DNA of 41,957 nt from an uncultured Actinomycetes bacterium (GTDB lineage Bacteria > Actinomycetota > Geothermincolia > Geothermincolales > RBG-13-55-18), in NCBI GenBank assembly GCA_937128055.1, contig CAKZMC010000026.1, forward strand, positions 1-41,957. Direction: 5' to 3'. Positions 8,761 through 17,442 of this stretch are shown in pieces; position 1 is the stretch's first letter, and each line of letters opens with the position of its first letter. The notes beneath the pieces are model-generated. The model worked only from the letters and a program-made list of their open reading frames with translations. It made no database searches and had not been told where the DNA came from. Both the position numbers and the translations under genes were made by a program.

Positions 8761-9645
8761 TTGGTTCACCCCCTGGTAGCCCTGCTGGTCGCGCTCCTCT
8801 TCGCCTGCTCCCTGGCCTACCTCCTTTTGCGCCTGCTCAAGCTGACCGCAGCGACGGTCTTCTCCCCGAAGGCCGCCTCCCCCGCGGTCGTTTCCGGAGC
8901 GGACTCTCCCGAGAGGGATGCGCCCTCGAGAGGCCTTTGTGGGGGAGGCGCTTCCACGGCGGCCGCTTGCGGGGAGTCCGTGGAGTCAACGGCGGAGAGG
9001 GACGGTCTTTTCCTCTGCCTGGCCTCCGTGACGCTGGGGCTGGCATCCTACGCGCTCTCCGATTACGTAACCGTCAACCCGGAATACCCGCGCCAGCTCG
9101 TCTTCATCTATGTCCCGCTCTTCCTTGCCCTCGGCTGTTTTCTCTTCCGCATGGTGGACCTCTGCGGGAAGAGATGGGGGGGCAGGCGCGTCGCTTCCGC
9201 CGCCACCCTGCTGGTCGTTGCCGCCCTGGCTTCCCTGAACCTGGTGGGCCTGGCCGACCTGGAGAGGCCGGGCACGCATTTTTTCTACAACCGGAACGGT
9301 TATTACGAGTTGCAGGCCTTCCTGCACCGTAACGGGATCAGCAACGTTTACACGGGATACTGGACGTGCTACAAGCTCGTCTTCGAGTCCGGGGAGAGTA
9401 TCCGTGCCTCCCCCCTGGCCGGCCCGGTCAAGACCGACCGCTACCAGTTCTACACCGAGTGGGTCGATAAGGCCGAAAGGATCGCCGTGGTCTTCGAGGA
9501 TTTCTACCCCTGGTCCCTCGCCTTCATGGAAGAGGGTCTGGAGTCCGCGGGAATCGGCTATGAGAAGACGAGCGTCGGTTTCTACGTCATATACTGGGAC
9601 TTTTCCCGCCGGCCCGACATACGCGCTTTCAACCTCCCCGAATAG
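8761..9645 (+). pseudogene. C-terminal part of the same GT39-like protein, after the TAG
   Basis: This frame is identical to that of 7483-8727. The first possible restart is a TTG at 8761 with no visible ribosome site, so independent translation is doubtful. It encodes two or three membrane helices (VHPLVALLVALLFACSLAYL; LCLASVTLGLASYAL; LVFIYVPLFLALGCFLF), a 50-residue Ser/Gly/Ala-rich loop and a soluble C-terminal domain of about 130 residues ending RAFNLPE. That layout, helices followed by an extracytoplasmic C-terminal domain, is common in GT39-like enzymes. It converges on mfd, whose stop is 21 bp away. A sequencing error at 8725-8727 would equally explain the split. Confidence 0.6.
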
Positions 9646-9666
9646 CGCGCATGCCGCGCTTTCCCG

Positions 9667-12600
9667 TCAATTGTCAGGCAAGTCTGATGGGTCCGCCTCC
9701 GGGGCGGCGGCCGCCCCGAGCATCGCGGCCAGGCGGACGGTGTGCTCGTAACCCCATGCGCCGCTCCCCTCCTCCCCGCAGAGAAGCACCAGCTCGCGCA
9801 GGTTGCGCCGGTACCGCGCGCCATGCCACGGATAGGCGGGTCTCCCCGCCTCCGCGACCACCCTCTCCACCTGCTCATCCGCCGCCCGCAGGCGCAGAAC
9901 CACGTCTCCCCCCTCGCGCCCTATCTCCCTCACCCCCGCCGCCACACACGCCAGGCGCAGACGCGCCACGGCGAATAGCGCGTCCACCTCCGGGGGCGGA
10001 GGTCCGTAGCGGTCCCTCACCTCATCGTACAGGGAGGTTATCTCCCCCTCCTCCCCGGCTTCCGCCAGGCGCCGGTAGATCTCCACGCGGCGCGAGGTGC
10101 GCGAGACGTATTCCTCCGGCACGTACGCCCGCAGGGGGAGGTCTATGGTCACCTCCGAGCTGCGGGGGCGCTTTCTTCCCCGCAGTTCGTCCACCGCCTC
10201 CGCCAGCATGCGGCAGTAGAGCTCGAAGCCCACCGCCTCCACGTGGCCGTGCTGCTCAGGTCCCAGGAGATTGCCCGCCCCCCGGATCTCCAGGTCCTTG
10301 AGCGCCACCCGCAGCCCCGCGCCCAGTTCCGAGAAGTCGCGCACCACCTTGAGCCGTTGCGCCGCCCCCTCCGTCATGCGCCCGCCGGGGCGGAAGAGGA
10401 AGAAGGCATAGGCCTGGCGGTCGCTCCGCCCTATCCTGCCGCGCAGGTGGTAGAGCTGCGAGAGCCCGAGGCTCTCCGCCCCGTCCACGATGAGGGTGTT
10501 CACGTTGGGGATGTCCAGGCCCGACTCCACGATGGTGGTGCACACCAGGACGTCCGCGCGATGGGCGATGAAATCATCCATCACCCGCTGCAGCCTCTCC
10601 TCCCTCATCTGGCCGTGCCCCACCACGACGCGCGCCTCCGGGACCAGCTCGCGCAGGCGCCTGGCGGCCCGCTCGATGCTCTGCACGCGGTTGTGCACGT
10701 AGAAGACCTGTCCCTCGCGGGACAACTCCTTGCTTATCGCCTCCCGCACCAGCCTTTCGTCATAGGGGCCAACGGAGGTGATCACCGCCCGGCGGTCCTC
10801 GATGGGGGTGTCGATGACGCTCATGTCACGCAGGCCGGAGAGGGACATCTGCAGGGTGCGCGGTATGGGAGTGGCGGTGAGGGTGAGCACGTCCACGCTG
10901 CGTTTCAGCGCCTTCAACCTCTCCTTCTGGGCCACCCCGAAGCGGTGTTCCTCGTCCACGATGACCAGCCCGAGGTTCGCCATCTGCACGTCCTGCTGCA
11001 GCAGGCGGTGGGTGCCGATGACCACGTCCACCTCGCCCGAGGCGACCTTCTCCAGGAGCTCCCTCTGCTCCCGCGGACCCCGGAAACGCGACAGGACCTC
11101 CACCCGCACCGGGAAGGAAGAGAACCTCTCGCAGAAGGTGCGTTGATGCTGCTGGGCCAGGACGGTGGTGGGTACCAGGACCGCCACCTGCCTGCCGTCC
11201 ATCACCGCCTTGAAGGCGGCCCGCACCGCCACCTCCGTCTTGCCGTATCCCACGTCCCCGTATACCAGGCGGTCCATGGGAACCGGCTTCTCCATGTCCT
11301 CCTTGACCTCCCTGACGGCCTTCTCCTGATCCGGCGTTTCCGTGAAGGGGAAGGAGTCCTCCAGCTCCCTCTGCCAGGGATCGTCCGGGGAGAAGGCATG
11401 CCCCTCGTGGGCCATGCGCTCCGCGTAGAGGCGCAGGAGGTCCACGGCCATATCCCGTGCCGCAGCGCGGGCGCGGCGCTTCACGCGGTGCCAGTGGTGG
11501 CTGGAGAGGCGGTGCACGGTGGGCTTCTCCGCGCCCACGTAGCGGTGCACGAGGTCTATGCGGTCGCTGGGAACGTAAAGCGTGTCCCCTCCCGCGTAGC
11601 GCAGCAGGAGGTATTCCCTGAGCGACCCCTCCACCTCCTTTTCCACCAGGCCCCCGTAGACCGCGATGCCGTGGTTGACATGCACCACGTAGTCGCCCTC
11701 CTCCAGGTCCCACCAGCCCTCCACCGGGCGGCCGGACGCCGGCCTCCCCACCGCGGCCCTGGCGCGCCACCTGCTGAATACGTCCCGCTCCGAGATCACC
11801 GCCAGCTTCTCCTCGGGGAGCCGGAACCCCCTCCCCCAACTCCCGCGGCAGAGGGTCAATGCGCCGCGTCCCCCCCTTTGCCCGCACGCAACGGGGATAC
11901 CCTCCTCTTCCAGGAACTCTCTCATCCGCGAGCCGCGCCCCTCCGTATCCACGAGCAGCCATACCTCCCACCCGAGGCCCAGCAAGGCGCGGAGGTCCTC
12001 CACCAGCACTTCCATGCGCCCCCGGTATTCCGCCGTCCCGTGCACATGCAGGAAGGCATGGGCAGTCGCGGCCATGGGGTCCAGCTCCACACGGAGGGGA
12101 AAGCGGGCCTTCCCGTCAAGCCCGAGAAGCCCCTCGGCGCCCATGGCCCGCAACCTCTCCCTCACGAGAGCGGGCTGAGAGAAGACCACCCCGGCTTCCT
12201 CTCCCAGGAGATCGAACAGGCGGGCCTCCGCTGCAAGCGGTGTACGCACCGGGTAAACCGCGACTTCCGCCACCGCCCCTTCCCGCGAACGCTGGTCGAC
12301 GGGGCTGAAAAAACGCACCCTCTCCACGCGGTCCCCGAAGAACTCCACCCTCGCCGGGAAGGGAAGCGCGGGGTCGTAAACGTCCAGTATGCCGCCGCGC
12401 ACGGCGAAATGCCCCGCCCCTTCCACCAGGTACTCCCGCTGGTATCCCATGTCTGCCAGGCGCCCCACCGCTTCCTCCATGTCCATCTCCGCACCCACCG
12501 TGAAGAGCAGCGGCGCCACGTCCTCCCTTCTGCCGGGCAGGGGCTGGCAAAGGGCCCTCGCCTCGCACACCACCGCCACGTGCTCCCCGCCGCCTATAGA

Positions 12601-12963
12601 GGCGAGGGCGCGCGAGCGCAGCGAGACCGCCTCCGCGTCTTCCACCCTCTCCCCCACGATGACCAGCTCCCGCAAGGGCAGAGCCTTCACCGCTTCCCTG
12701 CCCAGAACCTCTGCCAGCTCCTCCTCCATCTCCTCGGCGGCCTCCCTGCCGGGGACAACCACCACGAGGGGACCGCTGCAAGCCGCGAAGAAGCAGGCAG
12801 CCAGGAAGGGGTGTGCCTCCTCGCCGGCGCCTATGACCAGGCGCCCGCGGCAATCTCGCCATCCCGGCAGCCGTTCCTCGAGGATGCCCTCCAGCCGCTC
12901 CTTGACAAGCAGCAGGGCGCCCGGCTGCGGGCTACCGCCATTCATCCTCGCGGCGTCCTTCAT
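9667..12963 (-). CDS. mfd: Transcription-repair coupling factor Mfd
   Basis: About 1098 residues, full family length. Mfd removes RNA polymerase stalled at DNA damage and recruits UvrA. The UvrB-like N-terminal region is followed by the CarD-like RNA-polymerase-interacting domain near residue 420 (GDYVVHVNHGIAVYGG). The helicase motor shows Walker A GDVGYGKTE near 567, VPTTVLAQQH, DEEHRFG near 669, TATPIPRTLQMSL, and the RecG-type tail LRGRIGRSDRQAYAF. The C-terminal autoinhibitory domain includes LPLRAYVPEEYV. ATG at 12963 follows GGGGAGGAG; an upstream ATG at 13026 would add 21 basic residues. It is divergent from rplY. Confidence 0.96.
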   Translation of the reverse strand: MKDAARMNGGSPQPGALLLVKERLEGILEERLPGWRDCRGRLVIGAGEEAHPFLAACFFAACSGPLVVVVPGREAAEEMEEELAEVLGREAVKALPLRELVIVGERVEDAEAVSLRSRALASIGGGEHVAVVCEARALCQPLPGRREDVAPLLFTVGAEMDMEEAVGRLADMGYQREYLVEGAGHFAVRGGILDVYDPALPFPARVEFFGDRVERVRFFSPVDQRSREGAVAEVAVYPVRTPLAAEARLFDLLGEEAGVVFSQPALVRERLRAMGAEGLLGLDGKARFPLRVELDPMAATAHAFLHVHGTAEYRGRMEVLVEDLRALLGLGWEVWLLVDTEGRGSRMREFLEEEGIPVACGQRGGRGALTLCRGSWGRGFRLPEEKLAVISERDVFSRWRARAAVGRPASGRPVEGWWDLEEGDYVVHVNHGIAVYGGLVEKEVEGSLREYLLLRYAGGDTLYVPSDRIDLVHRYVGAEKPTVHRLSSHHWHRVKRRARAAARDMAVDLLRLYAERMAHEGHAFSPDDPWQRELEDSFPFTETPDQEKAVREVKEDMEKPVPMDRLVYGDVGYGKTEVAVRAAFKAVMDGRQVAVLVPTTVLAQQHQRTFCERFSSFPVRVEVLSRFRGPREQRELLEKVASGEVDVVIGTHRLLQQDVQMANLGLVIVDEEHRFGVAQKERLKALKRSVDVLTLTATPIPRTLQMSLSGLRDMSVIDTPIEDRRAVITSVGPYDERLVREAISKELSREGQVFYVHNRVQSIERAARRLRELVPEARVVVGHGQMREERLQRVMDDFIAHRADVLVCTTIVESGLDIPNVNTLIVDGAESLGLSQLYHLRGRIGRSDRQAYAFFLFRPGGRMTEGAAQRLKVVRDFSELGAGLRVALKDLEIRGAGNLLGPEQHGHVEAVGFELYCRMLAEAVDELRGRKRPRSSEVTIDLPLRAYVPEEYVSRTSRRVEIYRRLAEAGEEGEITSLYDEVRDRYGPPPPEVDALFAVARLRLACVAAGVREIGREGGDVVLRLRAADEQVERVVAEAGRPAYPWHGARYRRNLRELVLLCGEEGSGAWGYEHTVRLAAMLGAAAAPEADPSDLPDN

Positions 12964-13095
12964 CTCCTCCCCTCGCCGCCGTTTTTCTGTTCTTCGGCAA
13001 CGCCTCAAAGGCCTCGGTGTGGACACCCAGGCCTGTCACTATTCTACACCCAGCGCTCCTCTTCCCCGATGCGGGGCCGCAGGACGAGGTGATTC

Positions 13096-13124
13096 TTGCG
13101 GGGTGGGGTCCGTTTCCCTATAAT
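13096..13124 (+). promoter_or_regulatory. Sigma70-type promoter of rplY
   Basis: TTGCGG (13096-13101), 17-nt spacer, perfect TATAAT (13119-13124). It lies 55 nt upstream of the rplY ATG and stands out in an otherwise GC-rich intergenic region. Confidence 0.7.
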
Positions 13125-13178
13125 TGTTTAGTCGATCCGCGGCACCGCGGATATGATTTGCGACAAGAGGTGTTGAAG

Positions 13179-13868
13179 ATGCAGACGGTATTGAACGCGG
13201 TCCCCCGTTCGCACAAGGGAAAGCAAGCGGCGAAGCGGCTGCGGCGCGAGGGGCTCATTCCCGCCATTCTTTACGGGCACAAGTTCGATCCCGTGCTCCT
13301 GGCCCTCGAGGAAAAGTCCTTTCTTGCCGCCCTGAGGCGCGAGAAGGGACTGCACGGTCTCCTGAGCCTTAAGGTCGCGGGCGACAGGGATGGGCACACG
13401 GTGGTCGTCAAGGAGGTGCAGCGCGACCCCCTTAAGGACCATGTGCTCCACGTTGACCTGCAGAGGATACACGCCGACGAGGAGCTGCACGCCGTCGTAT
13501 CCCTGCACTTCAAGGGCGAGCCGGTGGGAGTCAAGGCGGGCGGCATCCTGCAGCATTACCTCTACGAGGTAAACGTGCAATGCCTGCCAAAGGACCTTCC
13601 GGAATACATCCCGGTGGATGTGTCCCACCTGGACCTGAAGGAGAACCTGCGGATAAGTGACCTCCCGCTCCTGGACGGCGTGAAGTATATCAACAAGCCC
13701 GAGGAGATCGTGGCCGCCGTGACGCCGAAGCGCGTGCGCGAGGTGGCGAAGGTCGTTACGGAGCTCTACGAGGAGGAGGCAGAGGAGGAAGCGGCCGCGG
13801 AGGCGGAGGAAGCCGCGGGAGGAAAAGCCGCGCCCTCCCCCGAGGGAGAGGAGCCCTCCCGGGAGTGA
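13179..13868 (+). CDS. rplY: Ribosomal protein bL25 (Ctc/TL5 form)
   Basis: 229 residues. The N-terminal 5S rRNA-binding domain shows RSHKGKQAAKRLRREGLIPAILYG, and VQRDPLKDHVLHVDL with VSLHFKGEPVGVKAGGIL are typical of the long Ctc/TL5 family with its second beta domain. The C-terminus is a disordered Glu/Ala tail (about 195-229), as in several high-GC lineages. ATG 13179 follows GAGGTG at 6 nt; the open frame upstream has no site. It pairs with pth downstream, as ctc-pth does in Bacillus, but the pair is inverted relative to mfd and prs. Confidence 0.95.
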   Translation: MQTVLNAVPRSHKGKQAAKRLRREGLIPAILYGHKFDPVLLALEEKSFLAALRREKGLHGLLSLKVAGDRDGHTVVVKEVQRDPLKDHVLHVDLQRIHADEELHAVVSLHFKGEPVGVKAGGILQHYLYEVNVQCLPKDLPEYIPVDVSHLDLKENLRISDLPLLDGVKYINKPEEIVAAVTPKRVREVAKVVTELYEEEAEEEAAAEAEEAAGGKAAPSPEGEEPSRE

Positions 13869-14024
13869 TACCCCTCCGCGGGAAAGGTATTTCCACACCG
13901 CGAAACGCGCTCCGCGACGAATCCCCACCTGTGGGAACCGTACCCCGCGCGGTAAGGGGCTTCCGGCTGATGCACGGCGCACGGGGAAAGCGCCTGCCAT
14001 GCGGACCTATACAGGGGAGGGCGG

Positions 14025-14579
14025 ATGTTTCTCGTTCTCGGACTGGGAAATCCTGGAGAAAAATACCGTGAGACCAGGCACAACGCGGGGTACTGGACGG
14101 TGGAACTCCTGGCGCGCAAGCACGGTGCCGCCTTCCGCCACGGCCGCACATACGAGCTGGCGAAGGCGGCCCTCTACACCGAGGAAGTCTGCCTGGCCCG
14201 CCCCCTTACCTACATGAACCTGAGCGGCAAGGCTGCCCGCAAGCTCCGACGCAAGCTGGGCATAGACCCCTCGCGCATCCTGGTGGTGCACGACGATATC
14301 GACCTGAAGCCGGGCACCATCCGCATCCGCAGGGGCGGTTCCTCCGGAGGCCACCTGGGCGTGCAATCGGTCATCGAGGGGCTGGGCACCGCCGACTTCC
14401 CACGCATGCGCATTGGGGTGGGAAGGCCGCCGGAGGGAGCCGACCCCGCCGCCTACGTCCTCCGCAAGCTGCGCGGGGACGAGCTGGAGGAATTCCTTGC
14501 ATGGTGCGAGCACGCGGCCTCCGCGGCCGAGACGGTGGTCATGGACGGCCTGGACACCGCCATGAACCTCTACAACTGA
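14025..14579 (+). CDS. pth: Peptidyl-tRNA hydrolase
   Basis: 184 residues. It releases peptides from peptidyl-tRNA dropped by the ribosome. Family motifs are complete: LGLGNPGEKYRETRHNAGY with the catalytic His in RHN, PLTYMNLSG, VVHDDIDLKPGTIRIRRGG and SSGGHLGVQSV. GGGAGGGCGG precedes ATG 14025. It lies 156 bp after rplY on the same strand. Confidence 0.96.
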   Translation: MFLVLGLGNPGEKYRETRHNAGYWTVELLARKHGAAFRHGRTYELAKAALYTEEVCLARPLTYMNLSGKAARKLRRKLGIDPSRILVVHDDIDLKPGTIRIRRGGSSGGHLGVQSVIEGLGTADFPRMRIGVGRPPEGADPAAYVLRKLRGDELEEFLAWCEHAASAAETVVMDGLDTAMNLYN

Positions 14580-14583
14580 ACGC

Positions 14584-14600
14584 CGACACCACCCGTGTCG
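14584..14600 (+). terminator. Small hairpin after pth
   Basis: Stem CGACAC / GTGTCG with a 5-nt loop, beginning 4 bp after the pth stop. No T-run follows, so termination is only a possibility. Confidence 0.3.
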
Positions 14601-14616
14601 ACACTTCAATGTCAGC

Positions 14617-14903
14617 CTTCATTCGTTTCCTCTTATAAGACCAAGGGGGAGGCCCCGCCCCTCCCCAGACATACTTTGGGGTCAAACCGCGTTCATGTCT
14701 GGGAGGCGATCTCTGGGGATGGAGTGCATCTCGGCCTTCCGGACGGGCCTTCGCCGCACCCATCCGCCGCAAGAGAGGAATCCCTCTTTCTTCCGGGCCG
14801 GGACGCCGAGTAATGGTCTCGCTACGCAGGCTGCGCTGCGACCAACTCGGCCGTTCCCGGGCAAGGTGGGTGGAAACCCCCTCCCTTCTTCCGGGCCGGT
14901 CCA
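14617..14903 (+). repeat. Dispersed repeat, copy A (short form) containing a 36-bp REP-like palindrome
   Basis: Shares near-identical stretches with 32102-32607 and 35661-36152. In order: TTATAAGACCAAGGG, a pyrimidine-rich segment, the 36-bp REP-like unit, GGACGGGCCTTCGCCGCACC, and a ~97-bp sub-unit containing GCAGGCTGCGCTGCGACC. This copy lacks the TTGAATTTTGATACCC leader of the other two. Translated frames across it do not look like a protein family. It fills most of the 503-bp pth to lipoprotein gap; the remainder shows nothing I can name. Confidence 0.85.
14666..14701 (+). repeat. 36-bp REP-like element, copy 1
   Basis: Starts CAGACAT and ends ATGTCTG, a perfect 7-bp terminal inverted repeat, with the core TTTGGGGTCAAACC. 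It is identical to the copies at 32254-32289 and 35813-35848, and differs at about five positions from the tandem pair at 41630-41707. Confidence 0.85.
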
Positions 14904-15082
14904 CCACGCCACGCCCGCAAGGCGCTTGCCCTCTTCGGCTAAGGAAGGCGGCAGCGCGATCGCGCAAACCACTTTGCCCCATGCCGTAAAATGGAGAGAG
15001 CCGCCCTTTGCCGGCGCGGTGGATGCGGGTAAGCCTCCGCGTCGGGGAGGGAAATGTCCCCGGGGAGAGAAGAAGTTAGCAA

Positions 15083-15670
15083 ATGAAAGTCAAGAGGACG
15101 CTCCTTCCACCCAGCGTGCTCATAGCCGCGCTCCTTCTCCTCGCGTTGGAGGGTTGCCTCGGCAGCGGTGACGGCGTGAAAGGACGGGTGGACAAGGCGG
15201 TAAGCCTCATCACCTCCTCCCGGCCCCTTCTGGAGGACCTGCTGGAGCTTGACGAGCGCTTCGACACCCTGGGGACCCGCTACAGCGTGGTGGAGGAAAC
15301 CATCGCGGAGGGAAAATCCCTGGTAGAGATGGCCCTGATAGACGTGAACGAGCTGGAATCCCGCTACATGCAGGCGAGGGACCTCCTCCACGAGGTCCTG
15401 GAAGCGGAAGACGCCGGCAAGTACGCGGAATACGCGCGCCTCATCCTGGAGGCGGTGTATGTTGAGATGGAGGCCTTTTCCCGCAACCGGCAGCTTCTCG
15501 ACACCGTCTCCGACATGCTCGACGTCCTGCCCATGGCGGAGAGCACGGAGCAGCTCTCCTATTACGTGGAGGAGATAGCTAGGCTCACGAACGAGATCTC
15601 GGAGCTCCTGCAACAGGGCTCCCAGGAGGCCAAGGAGGCTGACGAATACTGCAAGCAAGCCGGCCTTTAA
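15083..15670 (+). CDS. Predicted lipoprotein, helical, unknown function
   Basis: 195 residues. An N-terminal basic stretch and hydrophobic helix end in a lipobox-like ALEGC with Cys25, so the mature protein is probably lipid-anchored outside the membrane. The rest is strongly helical and acidic with heptad-like Leu/Ile spacing (for example residues 40-75 and 95-190), suggesting an antiparallel coiled-coil bundle. I do not recognise the family. It sits 32 bp before a second lipoprotein gene of similar character, so the two may form an operon. The pair separates pth from prs, which are neighbours in Bacillus. Confidence 0.75.
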   Translation: MKVKRTLLPPSVLIAALLLLALEGCLGSGDGVKGRVDKAVSLITSSRPLLEDLLELDERFDTLGTRYSVVEETIAEGKSLVEMALIDVNELESRYMQARDLLHEVLEAEDAGKYAEYARLILEAVYVEMEAFSRNRQLLDTVSDMLDVLPMAESTEQLSYYVEEIARLTNEISELLQQGSQEAKEADEYCKQAGL

Positions 15671-15702
15671 AGCGCGGCAAGCGTAAGGGGGTAGCGCCCG
15701 TC

Positions 15703-16449
15703 ATGGCAAAGAAGACGCGCACGTGGATCAAAGTCCCCGCGGTAATTACGGCCCAAGAGGCCCGCATCGGCCCCGCAGGGGAAGGGGAGGCGGGCCCGGC
15801 CTGCCCGCGGGAGAGTTCCTGCCGGACAAGAAACGCGCCAAGGGGCGCGAGGACGGCGGCGCACGCCGGCCACAAGCGCCGGGGCAGGCCGTATCAGCCT
15901 TGCCTCGTGGCCCTCCTTGCTCTCGCGTTCCTTCTCCCCGCCGCCGGCTGCGGCTCACAGGCGGCCAAGTACGCGAGGGAGGCCCGCGCCAGCTATATCA
16001 GCGCCCGGGCCGTCCTGGTGGGGGTAAAGGAGCTTCCTTCCCGCATGGAGCTCGTCCTGCGGCAGGAGGACCCCGCGGCTCTCGTCCCCGAGGCCCGCGC
16101 GCGCATCGAGGAGGCAAGGAGCCTGGTCAGCGAATCCTACGCGGCCTTCCGGGCCGTGCAGGAGAAGATCGGCTTGCTCGAGGGCGAGAGGGACGAGAAG
16201 TTCGCTCCCTACGGGCAGAAGCTGTCCGCGCTGGTGGCCCTCAACACCGAGGTGATCAACGCCTATGCGGAATACCTCGGTTTCTGCAACTCCGTCGTGG
16301 AAGGGATTCCCTACCAGGACAAGCCCCAGAACCTCATGCCCGCCCTGAGCGGGATGGACAAGGCCATAAAGCGGGCGCAGGAATTAACTTCCGAGATCGA
16401 GAGGCAGGAGCAAGAGACCGAGGCGCTCTACCGCAAGCTCGCCGCTTGA
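15703..16449 (+). CDS. Predicted lipoprotein with long N-terminal extension, unknown function
   Basis: 248 residues. A hydrophobic helix ends in LPAAGC (Cys83), a good lipobox, but 65 polar residues precede it, which is long for a signal peptide. The annotated start may be too early: GTG codons near 15907 lack a ribosome site, while ATG 15703 has AAGGGGG 12 nt upstream. The mature part is helical and charged, with REARASYISARAVL and EIERQEQETEALYRKLAA, resembling the preceding gene in style though not obviously in sequence. The stop lies 27 bp from the convergent prs stop. Function unknown. Confidence 0.65.
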   Translation: MAKKTRTWIKVPAVITAQEARIGPAGEGEAGPACPRESSCRTRNAPRGARTAAHAGHKRRGRPYQPCLVALLALAFLLPAAGCGSQAAKYAREARASYISARAVLVGVKELPSRMELVLRQEDPAALVPEARARIEEARSLVSESYAAFRAVQEKIGLLEGERDEKFAPYGQKLSALVALNTEVINAYAEYLGFCNSVVEGIPYQDKPQNLMPALSGMDKAIKRAQELTSEIERQEQETEALYRKLAA

Positions 16450-16476
16450 CCCGCAGCTCTGTGAACTCCTCCCGGC

Positions 16477-17442
16477 TCAGGGCTGGTTGTCGCCCCCGAA
16501 GAGCTCGCTCACCGACTCGTCCTTGAAGACGCTGGCGATGGTGTTGGCAAAGACGGAAGCTATGGAGAGTATCTCTACCTTGGAACTGTGGCGCTCATCG
16601 GGGATGGGGAGGGTGTCCGTCACCACCACTTTCTTCAGGGCGCTTTCCTCCAGCCTGTCCCTGGCGAGCCCCGAGAAGATGCCGTGGGTGGCGCAGGCGT
16701 AGACCTCGGTGGCTCCCGCATTCAGAAGGGCTTCCGAGGAGGCCGCCATGGTGCCGCCGGTGTCGATCATGTCGTCCACCAGCACCGCCGCCTTCCCTTT
16801 AACGTCGCCGATGACGTGCATGACCTCCGCCTTGTTGTGCCCCGGGCGCCGCTTGTGCAGTATGGCCATGGGTACCCCCAGGTGGTCGGAGTATTTCTTG
16901 GCCATCTTCACCCTGCCCGCGTCCGGGGACACGATGACCATGTCGCCCTCGATGTGGCGCGAGACATAGGAAGCCAGCAGGGGGACGGCGGTGATGTGGT
17001 CCATGGGCCCGGAGAAGAAACCCTGTATCTGGCCCGCGTGCAGGTCCATGGTGAGGATGCGGTCGGCCCCCGCCACAGAGATCATGTCCGCCACCAGCCG
17101 GGCGCTGATGGGCTCTCTGGCCAGGGTCTTCTTGTCCTGCCGCGAGTACCCGTAGTAGGGGATGACCGCGGAGATGCGCTTGGCCGAGGCGCGGTTGAGG
17201 GCGTCGATCATGAGCAGGAGCTCCATCAGGTGGTCGTTGATGGGGTCGGAACATGTCTGGACCACGAAAGCGTCGCAGCCGCGCACGCTCTCCTCGTAAC
17301 GGACGTAGAGCTCGCCGTTGCTGAAGGTCTTCAGCTCCACCTTCCCCAGGCTTATGCCCAAGTGGCCGGCGATCTGGCGTCCCAGGTCCGGGTAGGACCG
17401 CCCGCTGAAGACCATGAGCTTCTTACGCGTTATCTCCTTCAA
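16477..17442 (-). CDS. prs: Ribose-phosphate pyrophosphokinase
   Basis: 321 residues. It makes PRPP from ribose 5-phosphate and ATP for nucleotide, His and Trp synthesis. Seen: FSGRSYPDLGRQIA, FSNGELYVRYEESVRG, YYGYSRQDKK, the metal-binding TMDLHAGQIQGFF and the PRPP loop AVLVDDMIDTGGTM. The start is a TTG at 17442 that overlaps the last 20 bp of glmU, with GGAGG 9 nt upstream inside glmU; the next ATG at 17415 would lose the first strand and has no site. Overlap implies translational coupling with glmU. Confidence 0.96.
   Translation of the reverse strand: MKEITRKKLMVFSGRSYPDLGRQIAGHLGISLGKVELKTFSNGELYVRYEESVRGCDAFVVQTCSDPINDHLMELLLMIDALNRASAKRISAVIPYYGYSRQDKKTLAREPISARLVADMISVAGADRILTMDLHAGQIQGFFSGPMDHITAVPLLASYVSRHIEGDMVIVSPDAGRVKMAKKYSDHLGVPMAILHKRRPGHNKAEVMHVIGDVKGKAAVLVDDMIDTGGTMAASSEALLNAGATEVYACATHGIFSGLARDRLEESALKKVVVTDTLPIPDERHSSKVEILSIASVFANTIASVFKDESVSELFGGDNQP

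Noticed and set aside
10243-13092. 949-codon open frame antisense to mfd
   Set aside because: Arises from high GC and codon bias opposite a clear mfd; composition is Arg/His/Gln/Pro-rich with no motifs.
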